A stretch of 64,000 bases of DNA from Syngnathus acus (GCF_901709675.1 NC_051091.1:2975967-3039966); one strand, 5' to 3'. Counted from the stretch's first letter, positions 35,206 through 48,900 are shown. Made by a program: numbers and translations. Notes: generated by a model from the letters alone, not told the origin.

Positions 35206-38200
35206 GAAACAAATTTGGAAGACTATCAAAAAAAAAGACAATTTCTTATGTCAGGAGTTGTGAACAAAAAAACTGTTTCAACAGCTGAATTTTTATGAAT
35301 AAGTCTTTAAAAAATAGCCCAAATTCTTGCTTCAGGCTGTTTATCGCCATTTGGTTCACATTCACTTTATAATTAAACATGAAACCAAGAGGATTACACT
35401 TTTGTATCGCCTATAGGTAATTAGAACTTAAGATAGTCGAGGCTCTCAGTTATCCCCATCGTGTCCGCACGTAGAGATGCACTTTAAGCGACGGGCCTTC
35501 ACGTCGAGCCGAGGTTACACGCATCAAGCTGCACGTGCAAATTTCCCACCATATGTCTCGTGCTCATCACTGGCACTGCAATAATGCTATGGCATCATGA
35601 TAATGGCATCATGATACGTTAGCGTTTACAAAGCAGCTTTAAGCCTTCCGCATGGCCATAATGCATTTAAAGTATTAAAAGACATGCGGGCCACCTGCCC
35701 TGGTGGGCAGCGTGCGAGCGAGACTGTCGCGTAATCGCAACTCGTGTGTGCCAACGACAACGAGAAAAGAACAACAAGACGCGGCAGCGGCAAGGATGAG
35801 GCAGCTGCTGTGTCCATCTGTCCTAGGCGAAATCTGTTGCTAAGCGCTCGCTCATGTCAGGCTTCGAACTTTCCAACACGCCATCCGAGTGCACACTTGG
35901 AGCCGTCCATTAAGGCCCACCATCTGATTTCTTCTAATCTTCCCTGCAAACACTTCTTGTTTGTTTTGTCTTTTTCTTCAATTTAATGCCTGCGGAATGA
36001 TGTTCGTGTTGTGTTGTTGTATGAAAGCCAACAAGTAGATTAAACACTTGCATTGTGCCTTCTGCCACAGCAAACAGTATTCTGTCAGAATACATCGCTG
36101 GCGACCAAAATGACTTGATTGGATAAAAGTGACTTTGCATTGAGTGTTTCAGGAAATTGTCTGGTGGCAACATTTGTATGACAGAATGACCTGGTGGAGT
36201 TCTGTGGGTCGAGCCTATAGTGGTTCATGGAGATAAACATCTGAATAATTTCAATCATTTGTCCAAGAGATTTTGAAGAATTACTCAGCAGAGCATCATT
36301 TAGCTTATTGATTGCCGCTGTAACTAACTTAAAGCTTGGTTTGGATTTCTTTCCTTCATCTGCATTCCCGCGAATGTACATTTCCTCGAGGCAGGAAGCG
36401 CTCCGTCTCTGGGGATGAGCTCCCATATCAGGCCTCTGCTTCTTGGTTGACTTCACTTTCGACCTCCCTGCATTGGACATGGAAGAGCAACTGCTTTGTA
36501 AACAGCCACTTGTTCAGCCGGACGTCACGCTTCAGTCTTCTCATCCTCCCGGGAGGAGGTCCGCCGTAACTTTAGCGGAGAGCTCTTGTTGTGGCGCGCC
36601 GCCTTTCTGCATGGCTGCCATCTCGGAATGGTGTGGAGGTTGCCAAGTTGGGCCATGTCATCTATTTCCTAAAGCAACAGCCAGGGTTACTTTTTCAAAC
36701 TGTAATTTAAAATTGACTATTTAATGACGTGTATGCAAAGAGTTGATTCGCTGGACGGCTTGTCAGTTCATCAAGTGTGAAATTAAACATAACTTGCATC
36801 CTGTAATAATCATTCTGCACTAAGTTTTCCAACTATGACATGTTCAGCCAGGCTGGACAAAGATTTTGAGCCTATTTCCGGCAACTGCCAGGCTCCAGCA
36901 ACACATAATTTGCTCGGGAAGTTGTCAACACAATATTGTTTGGTGAAGTGCTGCCTCCATGAATAAAAATGCTTTATGGGCACTTGACTGACAGAGTGAC
37001 CGACAAACTACCAAGCCCAAGTCATCCTGGTAATCGTACAGGGGACGGGGTATCCGATTGCTCACTTTCACTGGAAAAATTCCCTTGACCTATTTGTTTG
37101 AATAATTCTGTGACAAACCCAGTGAACACATACTTTTTAATTGTGCATTAGTGTTTCATTCATGAATTATTTAGTCAATAGCTCAAGCCGGATGAATATG
37201 TAACATCAAACTCGCAATAAGATGAAGAACCTGAAAGTGACGAGCGCGGCCAGATGCTAGCCAATTTAGCGATTCATTAATTCAATGCGTGGAATATGAT
37301 TTGAATGTGTGGCAATGTATTTGCAAATCACGACACACAACTGGGATTGCTAGTCTTGATGCTAATCCCAAACATCACACCGGATATGTCCTGCCTGGTC
37401 GGCCTGTATCATAGAGCATTTTATAAGGGGATGTTTATGCTAACAATTGCATCTGCGAATTTTCAATTAACAATTGCGGCGGAAATGTTGTGAGCCCTAT
37501 GACAAAATCTGTGATATTGAGACTCGAAAAAACCCCCACAACAAACTTTTTAATTCATTTCTGTTGTCACTCTTGCTTGCACGTTTCCTAAATAAGATGC
37601 CGCATGCCACAAACAGTTTATCGCCCCCCATTTGAAGTTAATCATAACACAGAAAGCGAATTAACCATCGTATATTTGCCAAAGTCATAGGCATGGACTC
37701 ACCTTCTTCCGTGATATTTGTAAATATTTCGTACTGCAGTCTGTAGCTTGGTAGGGGACCTTCTCTGCCTCTTCATCTTGTTGTTAATTACGCTGCATAT
37801 TTCTCCGTAGTCTTCCTCAGTGCTGCCTCTTAGGTTGCGGCACCCGAAATTGAAACCCAAAAGAAATGATCACCTCAAAATCTGCCATCAAGTGTTAGTG
37901 CAAATCATCTTTGACAGTCCAATTGTGACATGTTGGTGCTATAAAATCAAACGTATCACACATTTAGCAGTGTGAGGGCATTTTGTGTGTGCGAGAGATT
38001 GAAATTAAGGGATTAAAGGAAGGTGAGAAGAAGGTGATTATGATATTAGTGCCTGGGCTCTTATCAGATGTTCTGCATGCATCTCAGGAAGCGGGCAGGC
38101 TTCCCTTTAATAAGCAAACACTCTGTTTGATCACTGCTCGCCAATGGGGGCTTTAACATCCGAGAATACGAGTTTCACTCAGTTTGACAGCGAAGATGGA

Positions 38201-40880
38201 GATTTCCCTCCGTCCTCCTCGCCTCATCTCTGATTATCTACTGGCGGCACGAGGTGACATTTTGCCAAGTGAAGAGGCTCGTTCATAAAGAGTGTCCCTG
38301 AAATGAGATTTACGATAGGTCCTGTCACTGTCGCACACTTCCAGAGATGCTCTTGTACGGCCTTAATGGAAAACAAAAATCTCACTGTCTGGTTTAGATG
38401 TGCGTGCAATTATAATCGCTCCATTCCTGGCTGATCTTATGTTACTGAGTTGACCACATCGGTCTACTGATACCAGAAATTAAAAAGTCAAATAAAAACA
38501 ACAACCAAAAAAACCCATCGTCATTGAAGCTAAATCCTCATATTTGTTCTATGCAAGCGTATTCATTTATTGTCTTGATTTTGTGGCCTTTGGTAGCCCA
38601 TGTGTACGCTCAGATTTGTGTCCAGTCAATCGCAGTCTCTATAAATCGCTAAGTCAATCTGATCTGCTGGTCCCATGCGACTCAAGCTATATCAACAATG
38701 TGTCTGACTTAAAATTGGTCCTGACCGAGCGAGCACGCTAATGTCCTCTGATTGGTCGCTCAGAGCAAAACAACTGTGGCAAGCCAACTAGATCTGCACA
38801 CATTAATGCATTTTATAATCAGCATTTCTAAAATATATTTCATAATAAGGTTTAAATTATGCAGTCTGTACAAGTAGTAATATTGATTCGGAAAGAATTT
38901 TATGCTGCCTTGACGCATGTTCAAATTGTTTTTTATATTGTCTCACTTGAGTGCAAGTGTAAATCCAGCCTTAGATGTTACATTACACACTTCCATACAT
39001 TATATTTCCTGATGTGAAATGTGCGGGTTTTAAATGGTCGATGCTGACTGGTTCGTCCTGGCAACGTGTCAAAGTCTGTTGAATTGTTGCATTGAAGTGC
39101 GTGCGGTGTCTCCAGCTTTCTTGAGACAAGTTGCTTTGTATGTTTGTCGAAAATTAAGCTTCTGTTTTGCGACTATAGAATGCAGCCTAGCAACTGACAA
39201 GTGCTTGGCTTCTCTTATGATTTTCTCTCCCTTGCTCGCTCTCTCTGGCAGCGTTTTTACTCTTGAAATTGATGAAGCACTGTGGCAAAACGGCATTGTA
39301 TAATTCGAGCTCTTAATATTTCCAAATGGCCTTGAAAACTCAACCTCACTCTCTCAGAATCTCTATTTTTGTGCCTGGGAGCAAGAGAGATGAGTGGCAG
39401 TGGTGGTTCAACTCAAACTAGCGCGTCTGCACTCAAACATGTACGCTCCCTCTGAGAACCAATGCAATAACTCTAATTAACATTAACAGACTCGACAGGA
39501 GTGTCGTCAAACTTGCAATAGACGCACGGGGAAGTTGTCACCAAAAGGTCTCCTTGTAAAATGAGCTCCTTCTTTCTTTTATGCGGCTTTTAATCGAGGC
39601 GTGGATGTGAGTGCTTGGCTGTACAGACAACCCAAAAGGCTTCATTTTTTTCGGCAGTTTGCTGAATGCATAAATAAATATACAAGTTGATACAAATGAT
39701 GAAATCTGGTAGAAAAAAACATACATTGTTGAGTCTAGGATTGCTTGTTTACCCAATATTGTATGATTCACTCCTCGAAATAACAAGGAATAAAAAATCA
39801 TTTTCAACCAGCTAACAGGGGCCAAAAGTACAATTTATTGTAAACAATCTAAAATCGACGTATTAAAAAAATAAAGATGTGAAGTCAATCAAATCAAAAG
39901 TCTCCATAGTTATTAAGTTGCTTTCCATTTGCATTAACACGATTAAATTGGTTAGGAAAAAAGAAACGGAATAAAAGTGGTCTCCGTGTGAGTGTATGGG
40001 TGAGAGCTGTGGCTAACAGCAGCATCGGCCAATATCGCTTTCCTTTGCTACATGTGAGGGCATTGCAGTCAGTTAACTGTAAAAACCCAAAAACAATTGC
40101 TAAAAAAAATTGCAATTTGGGTACAGAACATCGTTGTACAAATTCAAGCCTATAGCTTTGATTGATCTGATAAACATTTATAGATCATACGTGATGCATC
40201 ACACGCATGAAAAGACATTGCATTGACCACCGAGCAGCACCTCGGTTGTCTTTTTTACGCCGACAGATAAATGCAAAGGTCAGTAGCTTTGAGTAATTGC
40301 ATCCATCAAGTATTGTCTCTGTGCCGCATAACAATGCCCTCGGCTTCCAAACAAACAAATGGCTGCTCATAATCAAACTCATAATCTTTGCAATAGAGAA
40401 CAACAATTCAATAATAATAATGAGCTCCAGACACGTATCCAAGAATCTGTGAAAAAAAGTCCTTAGATGACGTGGGACATTGGTGGAATCCTCATTGGCT
40501 CGTGAAAAACTAGACGTTTAGCGCTCTCTTTGTGTGTAGCATAACAAATTTAGTGGAAAAAAAAAAGCCACATTACAAGAGCACCATTTTTTTTTAAAGA
40601 AAAATAAATGTAATAACTCAAGACAGAATCTTGAGTAAAAGAAAATGCCATAGTGATAAAAAGAAAAACCAATTTGAATGCTAACATATTTATAAATTAT
40701 TATTTTCTTTTACAAATTTTAGTCAGAATATTACAAGACTTTATTCTGAGAAAAAAAATTGCATCTCAATCATTTCCATGAGAACATTTATAAACAAGCC
40801 CTGATGCATGAAGAACAATAGTTTTAAAACTAATATAAAAAAGGTTTACTTAATGTTGTTTATTTACAAGGTTATATAAT
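35206..40880. other. Long unique non-coding stretch
   Basis: No coding exon, RNA gene or transposon can be supported. Several AT-rich blocks (37140-37300, 38820-38960, 40560-40720) carry homopolymer A/T runs. The reading frames here are short, with no known motif. Confidence 0.35.
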
Positions 40881-41234
40881 TATTACAAGACTAATTTGCA
40901 TGAGGTTGGGGAGCACAAGTGGGTAGGCTTCATCGAAAACTGGAACCAATCAAATCCAGATCAATGGTTCCGTGGAGATGAGCATAAACATGGAGCGCAT
41001 CAGATCTTGTCTGAAATGCTTTTGAGGGAAGAAGCCGACAATCTTGGCATCCCATCCAATCATCAGTGGCATGACGTACACAAGTGCGTTCAATTCCTCT
41101 TTCAATCTTGTCAAGAAAAGGAGAGATTGCAAACCTCGCGTTTGGGAACAGAAGACCTGATAAGTGGCAGCACTCTGCTCAAGAATCTGACATTATTTCC
41201 AAACATAGGAACAGAAAAAGACTCTGTGTGGTGA
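40881..41234 (+). other. Unassigned 112-codon open frame
   Basis: A frame without an ATG start (the 112-codon count runs from a TTG at 40896, about 16 codons after the preceding in-frame stop) extends to TGA at 41232-41234. Its translation is hydrophilic and rich in His, Glu and Trp (GEHKWVGFIENWNQ near the start). I recognise no family. A shorter minus-strand frame of 60 codons (40950-41132) overlaps it. Base composition here is less AT-rich than the flanks. A decayed transposon or exon fragment is possible, and chance is equally likely. Confidence 0.15.
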
Positions 41235-41617
41235 TAGCTTCTTGACACCAAATTGTGTATAGCTGCAAGACTCGGCCCTCTTCAGTCATTTTCAAGCAGC
41301 ATGGAATTGCAGTGCATGATCATATTTCCTGGAACGTGAAAAAAAAAAAAAGAAATTAGAAGAAAACATTGCAACACCGGTGTTGTTATCTCTTGTATCT
41401 GTTATTCCACTCAACAGTTGTCTAATATGTTTGTTCTTCATACAAACAATATTATCTACTTCATGTCAAGCAAGGTGATGAAAACAGATTATTTCAACTG
41501 GTCCCAAATTGGAAATTCTTAAGAAGACTTTACTTAATGCAAATAATTGTTTCAGTTAAACATTAAAGCTTTTAGACATCAAGGGTTGCAGACATGCTGG
41601 AGCCTGTCCAAGCTGTC

Positions 41618-41798
41618 TTCCGTCCGTCTGTCAGTCTGTCAGTCTGTCCGTCTGTCCGTCTGTCCGTCCGTCCATCCATCCATCCATCCATCCATCCATC
41701 CATCCATCCATCCATCCATCCATCCATCCATCCATCCATCCATCCATCCATCCATCCATCCATCCATCCATCCATCCATCCATCCATCCATCCATCCA
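41618..41798. repeat. Compound GTCT/GTCC then (TCCA)32 microsatellite
   Basis: CTGTC/GTCCGTCT units (41618-41670) pass into 32 perfect TCCA units (41671-41798). The array sits directly beside an inverted SINE tail, so it probably grew from the GGAT tail of that SINE. Proteins of repeated HPSI or MDGW in these frames are artefacts. Confidence 0.96.
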
Positions 41799-41850
41799 GC
41801 TATTTTTCTTGAGCGCTTGTCCTCATTTGCGTGAGCTGGAGCCGAGCCGA
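41799..41850 (-). repeat. SINE 3' body fragment next to the TCCA array
   Basis: GCTATTTTTCTTGAGCGC, TTGTCCTCATTTGCGTGAGC and TGGAGCC match the inverted 3' end of the 27011 SINE. The rest of the SINE is missing. Confidence 0.65.
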
Positions 41851-44800
41851 ACTATCATTTGGCAAGCGTGCCAAAGAAAAACCAAAAAAAGGAACAAAAG
41901 CATCATGACTTCTTTCTTTGTTTGCGTACGGCTGAATTTGTTTCCTTCAGTTTCTCCCAAAATGTACGGTCTGAGCTTGCCGCATCACTTTTTAATGGCA
42001 CACAGCTGCAAGCACACATACTGTATCAGTAATCCGGACATGCTGGGATTTATACTGATAATACATATCTTTACTAAGATTAAACTTCTTTTCATGCATG
42101 TGTGTGTGTGAGTACAGTTAGGAGCCCGTACGTGCGTCTCTGTCACTCTCCCTCTGTCTCTCTCTCTCCTCTTTGTTTCTGTAGCTTAATGGGCTTTGTA
42201 AGATAATACCCGGGAGATGCAACAATACGCGTGAGCCGGGGATTGCGAGGCCGTCCCGCTTGGCTCGGAGCTTCCGCCATGATTGGAAAGGCAGTGAAAC
42301 CTGCAGATATGTCTGTCGAAGATATTAATCACCGGCGGGGGTCTCTCCGGTTTATCTTGTCATATCCCAGTTTTTTTTTCCCTCACTGCGAAGACCCTCA
42401 TTGAAATCCTGTTCATAGAATAAGTATTGTTCGTCGGACAAATGAATTGCCCTCCTCGGGTCTCGATATTCTCAACAAAGTTTTTACGTTTTTGTAAAAA
42501 TGTTTGGAGCGATTTTGATACTTGGCGGAGGTCATGCCGAGCATGCGTTCTTTGTGGCTGTCTCAGTCGGTGCCTTTCGTGGTATCTGCTGGAGAGTACG
42601 CGTGTGTAAAAAGACAAACAAAAGAAGCAACACTTCATCAGTTTTACAGCGGCTGTGACAGGGCGTGTCGGAAGTTTGGATAGTAAAGCCAGAAAAGTCG
42701 TTATCATAAAGATTGAATAATAAATGTGCGCGGGGGTTGTGTGTAGCCGTGAGTGTGTGGAGCCATTCTGTATTTGAAGATCTCCATCAAAAGAGTCTCT
42801 GCAATGCGGGGGAGTTGAAGACACTCTTACGCGGTGGGCAAGATATTGCTAGCATCATGCAGTTTGGCCCTTTTTATTTATTTACGTATTAGTTTGTTTT
42901 GTACATCGGGCCAAATCACAACAAACAAATCCTTGGTGATAAAACCTGGTCGAGACGGGGAGGGGGAGGCATTTGCAATTAGGACTACCCATCAAAGCTT
43001 TTTCACTGAGACCAGCAATTTCCTAAGTAACATTTTCTTACTTTTAAACGTTAGACAATTGCAGAACAAATCAATAATTTTACACGCCTAACTGTCAGGT
43101 GAAGTGAATGAAAAGAAATGTGCGTATATGCTTCTTAATTATCTTATTATCTGTGACTCACCTTTCCTATTCCCATCTTTCTTTTTTAAGTTAAAAGGCA
43201 AAGCCTGTATTGCAAGCTCACGCCATTTGATATTCATTCAAAGAGCTGCAGAGATTCTTTGCCTTTCTCTTTGTCTGGCACGCTGGGGTGTCACAGCTCA
43301 TTTAGGCTATTGGACAATGACACATATTGGATTTGGCAGCTGACATTTTCACCCTGTCTGTCAAAAGTTGATTGTAACAGTCCAAAAAATCTTTGCGTCT
43401 TCCTGCGGCATTTTCTTCAACTTTTGCTCACACACACATTTGAAGATATATACAAGCGTGACTGTTATGATGGATCTGTGGGGTAAAATAAGTGGCACTG
43501 ACACAGATGTGAAATTATTAATATTATTTGGAAAGATCCGCCCACCTCTTACCAACCTTTATTCTGACTTAAAAAAGAAATCTCACTGGGCTTTTTGTTC
43601 AGTTTTAGAGGCTTCATATTCCCTCCCTTAGTTGTCAGACACGATGCAACGTGTCACTAATGGCTTCTTCACTCTTTGTGCAACATTTTGCGATTGTGTG
43701 CATGCGCCGCTTCTGTCCACCTGTGTCTTTATGACGGACGGCACGGCACGGCACGGAGGCGTGCGGCTTTGTCATTTTGAATGACAAGCCTGCGTGTGCC
43801 TGTCACAGTCTTTTGAATTTGCTTGCCCGTTGCGGGCAAAGCGAGGGAGGAGCAGCCGGTGGCTGTGAAGCCGTGTTGGTCTTTCTGTCCGTTCTTCTGA
43901 AAATGTCCCCCATGCTGCTCTGACCTGCTGCGTCCCATCCGCAACACAACCCGCGTGAACCTGCACACTAACTGGTAACTCGAACGGATCCAACATTATT
44001 TAAAATACCGACAAATAAGAGCGACATTCTGAAAATGTGGTCAAACTCCACAAGATTAGAGTATAAGATCCAGTAGTACACAGAGGAAGGCTGGAGCTGA
44101 AATTTGAACTGAGGGGTGAGCCACCTAAAGCCACGTCATGTGATTCATATAATTACATCTGAATATCGCTGATAATAATTCAACACACCACCTGTAGCTT
44201 CAAAGCTCATTGTCGTGATCCATCTCTCCTTGTATTTGTGAATACACAATAAAGGCCATCAAATACCTTATGTTCCACCCCCCTACTTTCATCTACCTTT
44301 TCTCCTCCACATCTCTTGTTAATTTTATCCTGCCAGAGTGGACCTTTATGAATATTAGTTGTTAATGTAGCATTGACTATTCCACTCACGGACGCAGTGA
44401 GCGGAGGTGGAGGTGGTGGAGGGGCCAGCTGGGAGTCCAAGGAGGAAGACTTGGGCCTGCTGCGAATCCATTATTCATAGTTCCCTGTAGTCTTGTAGCC
44501 AATGCCAACACATGGCCTGCCAGAATCAAACAGGACTAGAAGTCGAATGCCCACGGGGACCTGTGATGCTGGGAGGTTGAAAGTCAGATCAGAAAGGAAT
44601 TGCGTGGAGGGGACGAAGAGCTTGAAAATGAGATAGAATGACCCCTCCACACCCCCACCACCACATCTTCAGGCCGGTGAAACCTGCTTGAAAGTCTGCA
44701 CGGTGCTTCTTTCCTTCCGCTTCTTCGGTGCGGGGAGGAGGGTGGCGATCACCAAAGAGTCATATATAGTGACAGAGCTCTCACTAGGTTTCTCAAAGTA
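41851..44800. other. Unique non-coding stretch
   Basis: 42180-42360 is a GC-richer unique block (GAGCCGGGG, CACCGGCGGGGG) with AATTAATC-type motifs. 43740-43760 has GGCACGGCACGGCACGG. 44300-44440 combines TTAATTTTATCC and GTTAATG motifs with a GGAGGTGG run. Any regulatory role is inference. Confidence 0.3.
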
Positions 44801-44875
44801 GTAACTTGGGACTTGAAACATAAAGACTTGAGACTTACTCGTGACTTTTGCATGTGTGACTTCTTCCCACCTCTG
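44801..44875 (-). mobile_element. Truncated hAT-like repeat end (CAGAGGTGGGA type)
   Basis: On the minus strand it begins CAGAGGTGGGAAGAAGTCAC and continues AAGTCACGAGTAAGTC and TCAAGTCCCAAGT. Strings of this kind are a frequent teleost dispersed repeat with a CAGAGGTGGG terminus. Only one end is visible, and no partner end or target duplication was found. Confidence 0.6.
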
Positions 44876-45849
44876 TAAATAACATTGTTAAAAGGAAGTT
44901 AGTGTATGTGAGACATCAGCGAGCCACGAGAGACGACGGAGAGAAAAATCATCCCGCCCGCCGCCGTCTGTGTCATTGCTATGCCGCTGGCTATGTTGCT
45001 CAGAAGGTGACATTGTAGCCAAGCCAAGCGCTAAACGGCCACAAGGAGGGACGGCTGGCATTCACCGTAGTGACATGTAACGGCGCCAAATAAATCTCAC
45101 GAAGAAGACAGCGGCTCATTGTTGCACAAACATTCTTCTCGTCTTTAGAGGATTTTAACAACCTTCGGCAAGTAATTACCCTCGGGATAAAATCCCCTTT
45201 GATAACGCCTGGTCAAGTCATTAACTGGCTCCTTTGTGGATATTTATGGAGTGATTGTATAAATCTCCGGAAATGCCACAACTGATGAGTTTTGAAGTTA
45301 TTCAAACTTAACTCCCAGGACCCGCAGAGAGATGATGCATTCGCACCCCAGACAGACTGCTAAAAAAAAAAAAGTCATTTTCTACCCATCACAATGCATA
45401 ACATTTACCGCCAAAGTACTTTCAAACTGATTTCATATTATGTGTTATAATGAAATCCATGAATGTTAATACACTCTCTATAGTTCAGTGTGACAATTAA
45501 GTTAATCTTAATTCACTTTCCATTAATATCTGAATTGAACCAGAAGCCGATTGCGTTCTACCCTACCATATCAAGAAATAGGCCTGAACTGTATTAACAG
45601 GCTTTTAGTGACAATTGGAAATATAATGTTGCCTTGGCTTATGAAAAATGCAACTTCTGAGCTCTTTTTGCCACGACTGTCAAGCTAAACATTCAGTGAC
45701 ACAAAGATTTTGCCCAGTCCGCTATCTTAAGGCTACCACATGATGGCCCTAGATATGCTAACAAAAGTGTTGCTTTTAAGCAACAGGCATGTGAGCACAA
45801 ATAGTGAATCAACACATGTAGACGGACAATATAACATTACTCATAACAG
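44876..45849. other. Unique non-coding stretch
   Basis: 45130-45300 has regularly spaced TAATTACC, CCTTTGATAACG and GTCATTAAC motifs and may be conserved regulatory DNA (inference). Otherwise nothing is supportable. Confidence 0.3.
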
Positions 45850-45889
45850 GGCCGGCTCGGCGGACTTTGACAGGTCTGCCGAGCCGGCC
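45850..45889 (+). repeat. GC-rich hairpin, 16-bp stem and 8-nt loop
   Basis: GGCCGGCTCGGCGGAC (45850-45865) pairs with GTCTGCCGAGCCGGCC (45874-45889) at 15 of 16 positions around the loop TTTGACAG. Such a stable stem is exceptional in this AT-rich setting. Confidence 0.9.
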
Positions 45890-45905
45890 AACGGATAAAC
45901 GACAC

Positions 45906-45966
45906 GTCGGCAGCACGTCGGATGACGGCTCTGAGGAAGACTGGAGAATCAGTCGAAACTGTCAGC
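45906..45966 (+). ncRNA. Hammerhead-ribozyme-like core, probably degenerate
   Basis: The order CTGAGGA (45931-45937), an extra A, stem GACTG-GAGAAT-CAGTC (45939-45954), then GAAAC (45955-45959) matches the hammerhead core CUGANGA, stem II, GAAA. TGTC after GAAAC can pair with upstream GACAcGTC (45902-45909) if one base bulges, giving a possible stem III with a GUC cleavage triplet. The extra A after CTGAGGA and the bulge depart from the strict consensus, and stem I is not convincing. Related CUGANGAAG...GAAAC strings occur in animal repeats, and hammerheads are known from Penelope-like retroelements. Function is not claimed. Confidence 0.35.
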
Positions 45967-45969
45967 AGC

Positions 45970-48900
45970 AGGTAACACCTAAAAATTCTACTCGTCTTAA
46001 CAAAAGACTTTGAAATATAGTATATTCTTTATCCTCTGCAAAAAACAAGCAATATTACCATTATTGCCACTTATTACGCGTCATGTATGTCTCTGTGATT
46101 GTCTGAATTTTACTGTGCTCTGGCGAGCAAGGGACGCACACCTGATGGAGCACAATGAACGCCTTTATGGCAGTTCCTTTTATTTCACTGAGGAAATGTG
46201 ATGTGAGTTTTGAGTTATGAGCATCCTAAAGGAGCAAATTAAAACCATAAGTCAAGACACGACCGGAGTGAAGTAATCTTACACCCACTTCCGTACAATT
46301 CCCAATGATAATGTGTTACCTGGGCCCAAAGAAATTCAATTCCACGCAGAGATTGCTGCCTGTATGGCGACTGATCAAAGCTTGATTATTGTGTATGACA
46401 AGCATAAAATAATCATATTGACACACATAGTCTCGTTTTAGTTGCCATCTTTTCTCTCTGCTGCTTCCCATCCATTATTTCCAAGCCCTTGATTAACGCA
46501 CGTGACAAAGCAACAAGCGGGAAAGGATATTAATAGCTACTCAAAGCCAGAGCGCTGTCAGGGGAGGCCGGCCTCCTTGTGAGTAAATACAGTAATAACG
46601 CAAGAAGTTCGGCAACCGAGAGGTGCTGCTTCGTGGATGGGGTGGTCGTTGGTCCGTCCATCCGTCCGTCCATCCATCCTCGAGTGCTTGTCAATCTCAG
46701 GGCATCTTTTGACAAAAACTACATGTATGGGTTCCTAATTTTTTGGTCTCATTAGTGGTCTGGATTTTAATTTAATTGTTTTATTCTTCTTTTCTGTATC
46801 CAATTGGGAAGAGATTCTCATTCAGCCGACCTGGCTGCAGACCTAACGTTTCCAAATGTCCAATTTGGATGTAACGTCTATATCCGATTTAGCCGTTTAT
46901 TTACTTGTAGATTCCACATGACGCATCTCCCATATGGCTATATTTACACCGTTTTTTTTTTTTGTGTCAATTTGCGTTGACATGAGTCATGACACATATC
47001 ACAATCGTGCCACTTGAGAGAGAAAAATAAAATCTTCATTGATTAGTTTAAGTTTAGCATATCACATCTATGGAAGCGCCAACCACCAGTGAAATTCCAC
47101 TTATACTACATGCTCAGTATAAGACTGCTAAAATAATTGATCTCATGTCAGACTTTTGCACGCTACTGTGTGTGTCCAAATAGAAACTGGACTCTCCTGT
47201 GGTTAATTTGCATCCAAGTGTTTTTGCCCTTTGATGCTCTTCTCCTTAATTGCGTTTGACAAGTGGCCACAAAAGTGCCACGGTTTTTCCAAACACATTT
47301 TTTTGGTCTCGTTGACAACGGTACGACCTTCATCGCTGTCTCTTCTGGTGTTTTCTGTGATGGTCCTGCCTCTGAAAGACTTCTGACGTGAAAAGAATGC
47401 ACATTTTGTTCCAAGCCTTTGAACAGAAATAATGACCGAAATGATAAAATATTTTCCCGACGCGTGACACAGTCGAGGGAGCGGCGCGGATACATTTAAC
47501 TAATTAGCTTTCAAAATAGCAAAACAAAACCCCCGGCAGTGCTGGCGGCTTTCTGAAAAAAACGTCCACGAAGCTTCGCGAGCTTCCCTCTTGAAATGCT
47601 GAGGGTTACCATTTGATCATCCCTTCCTTTTGCAGGTCCCGGCATCACATGCTTGCAGTTTTTTTATTGGCCAAATTGATGATTAAATGCACCAATTTGT
47701 GATTCTTAAAACAAAGGTCCTTAACCCAATTGCCACCTTCCTATTCATCTTTTTTTTCCACTTTAGATTCCCAAATGCCACCAGCAGTATATAATTTTGG
47801 CCATTTTGCTTCTTTTTAGCCATTCAAAGCATTCAGCAGGGACTTAAAACTGCAGTTTTTGAGCCTGTGTTTATCTCACTATCAATTACTGCACCTCATT
47901 CATGTTCAGCTTCCAATTTTTTACAACTTTTGACCGATCCAAAGCATGCAGCAAAAAAGTTCAACGCATGCTAATGATGATCCTAAATGTGTGGAAAATG
48001 AAGTTCTTAATATTTAAACATAGACTGTCCAGCAAATGGAGCACCAACGTAAACACCACTCCTCAAAAAGACTTTCATGGATCCAACATTTTTCTAAAAT
48101 GACGCAATGCTGCTCCAACATATTCAACACGCATGCCTTACATTTTTTGCCGTTTTTACATGTGTCAAGCAGACATTTCTTCACCCATTCAAAGCATGCA
48201 ACAAAATCCCCCCGCCCTCTCGTTCAAAGGTGCAGCAGCAACTAAAAATACACCAAAAATATCCCCCCATTTGTTTTTCTGAAGTGTGTCCGGTGTTTTG
48301 ATGTGCAGTGCGACAACACAAATAAGGCCGCCGTGTTTCCCTGCACTCCAAACTGCACTTTGTATCAAAGCGATGGCCATCAATTTCTTTTTCGCTGCCC
48401 CCCTCTGTTCAAATAAGGTCTTACTACATTGTAAATATCAATTACAGTTACAATTCCGCTGATTTAGTTGAGCAGGCAGATTGATTGAAGTTGCCGAGGG
48501 TTAGTGGCAGCCGAGCTGGCCGGCCAGGGGACGGCGTCGAGATCATTGTGCGTGTGAGATGACGACAGTAACACATTCGCTCACCAAAGTGGAGATTTGT
48601 GGGACCTTCCCAAAAATATTCTTTGAGAGGTTTATATCGACAGCAGCACAGAGCTTCCCAAAACCGTGGAGAAAAATACAAAGGCAAATAAATGCACACG
48701 ACAGCGTGTACACACTTGGGCTCATCATCCCAAGAGTAATCTGACAGGTGAGAAAAGCTTACAGCGAGGTTAAAGGGGAGGGGAGTAGATTACATTAGCA
48801 GGTCACCTCTCCGGGGATGGAGCCATTTTTCACCGTGAGACTACAAATGGGGGAATGCACAACATACAACCATATTTCAAAAAATGACTGACTGCTTTTC

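Noticed and set aside
41547-41834. Repetitive HPSI / MDGW proteins on both strands.
   Set aside because: Direct translation of the TCCA microsatellite.
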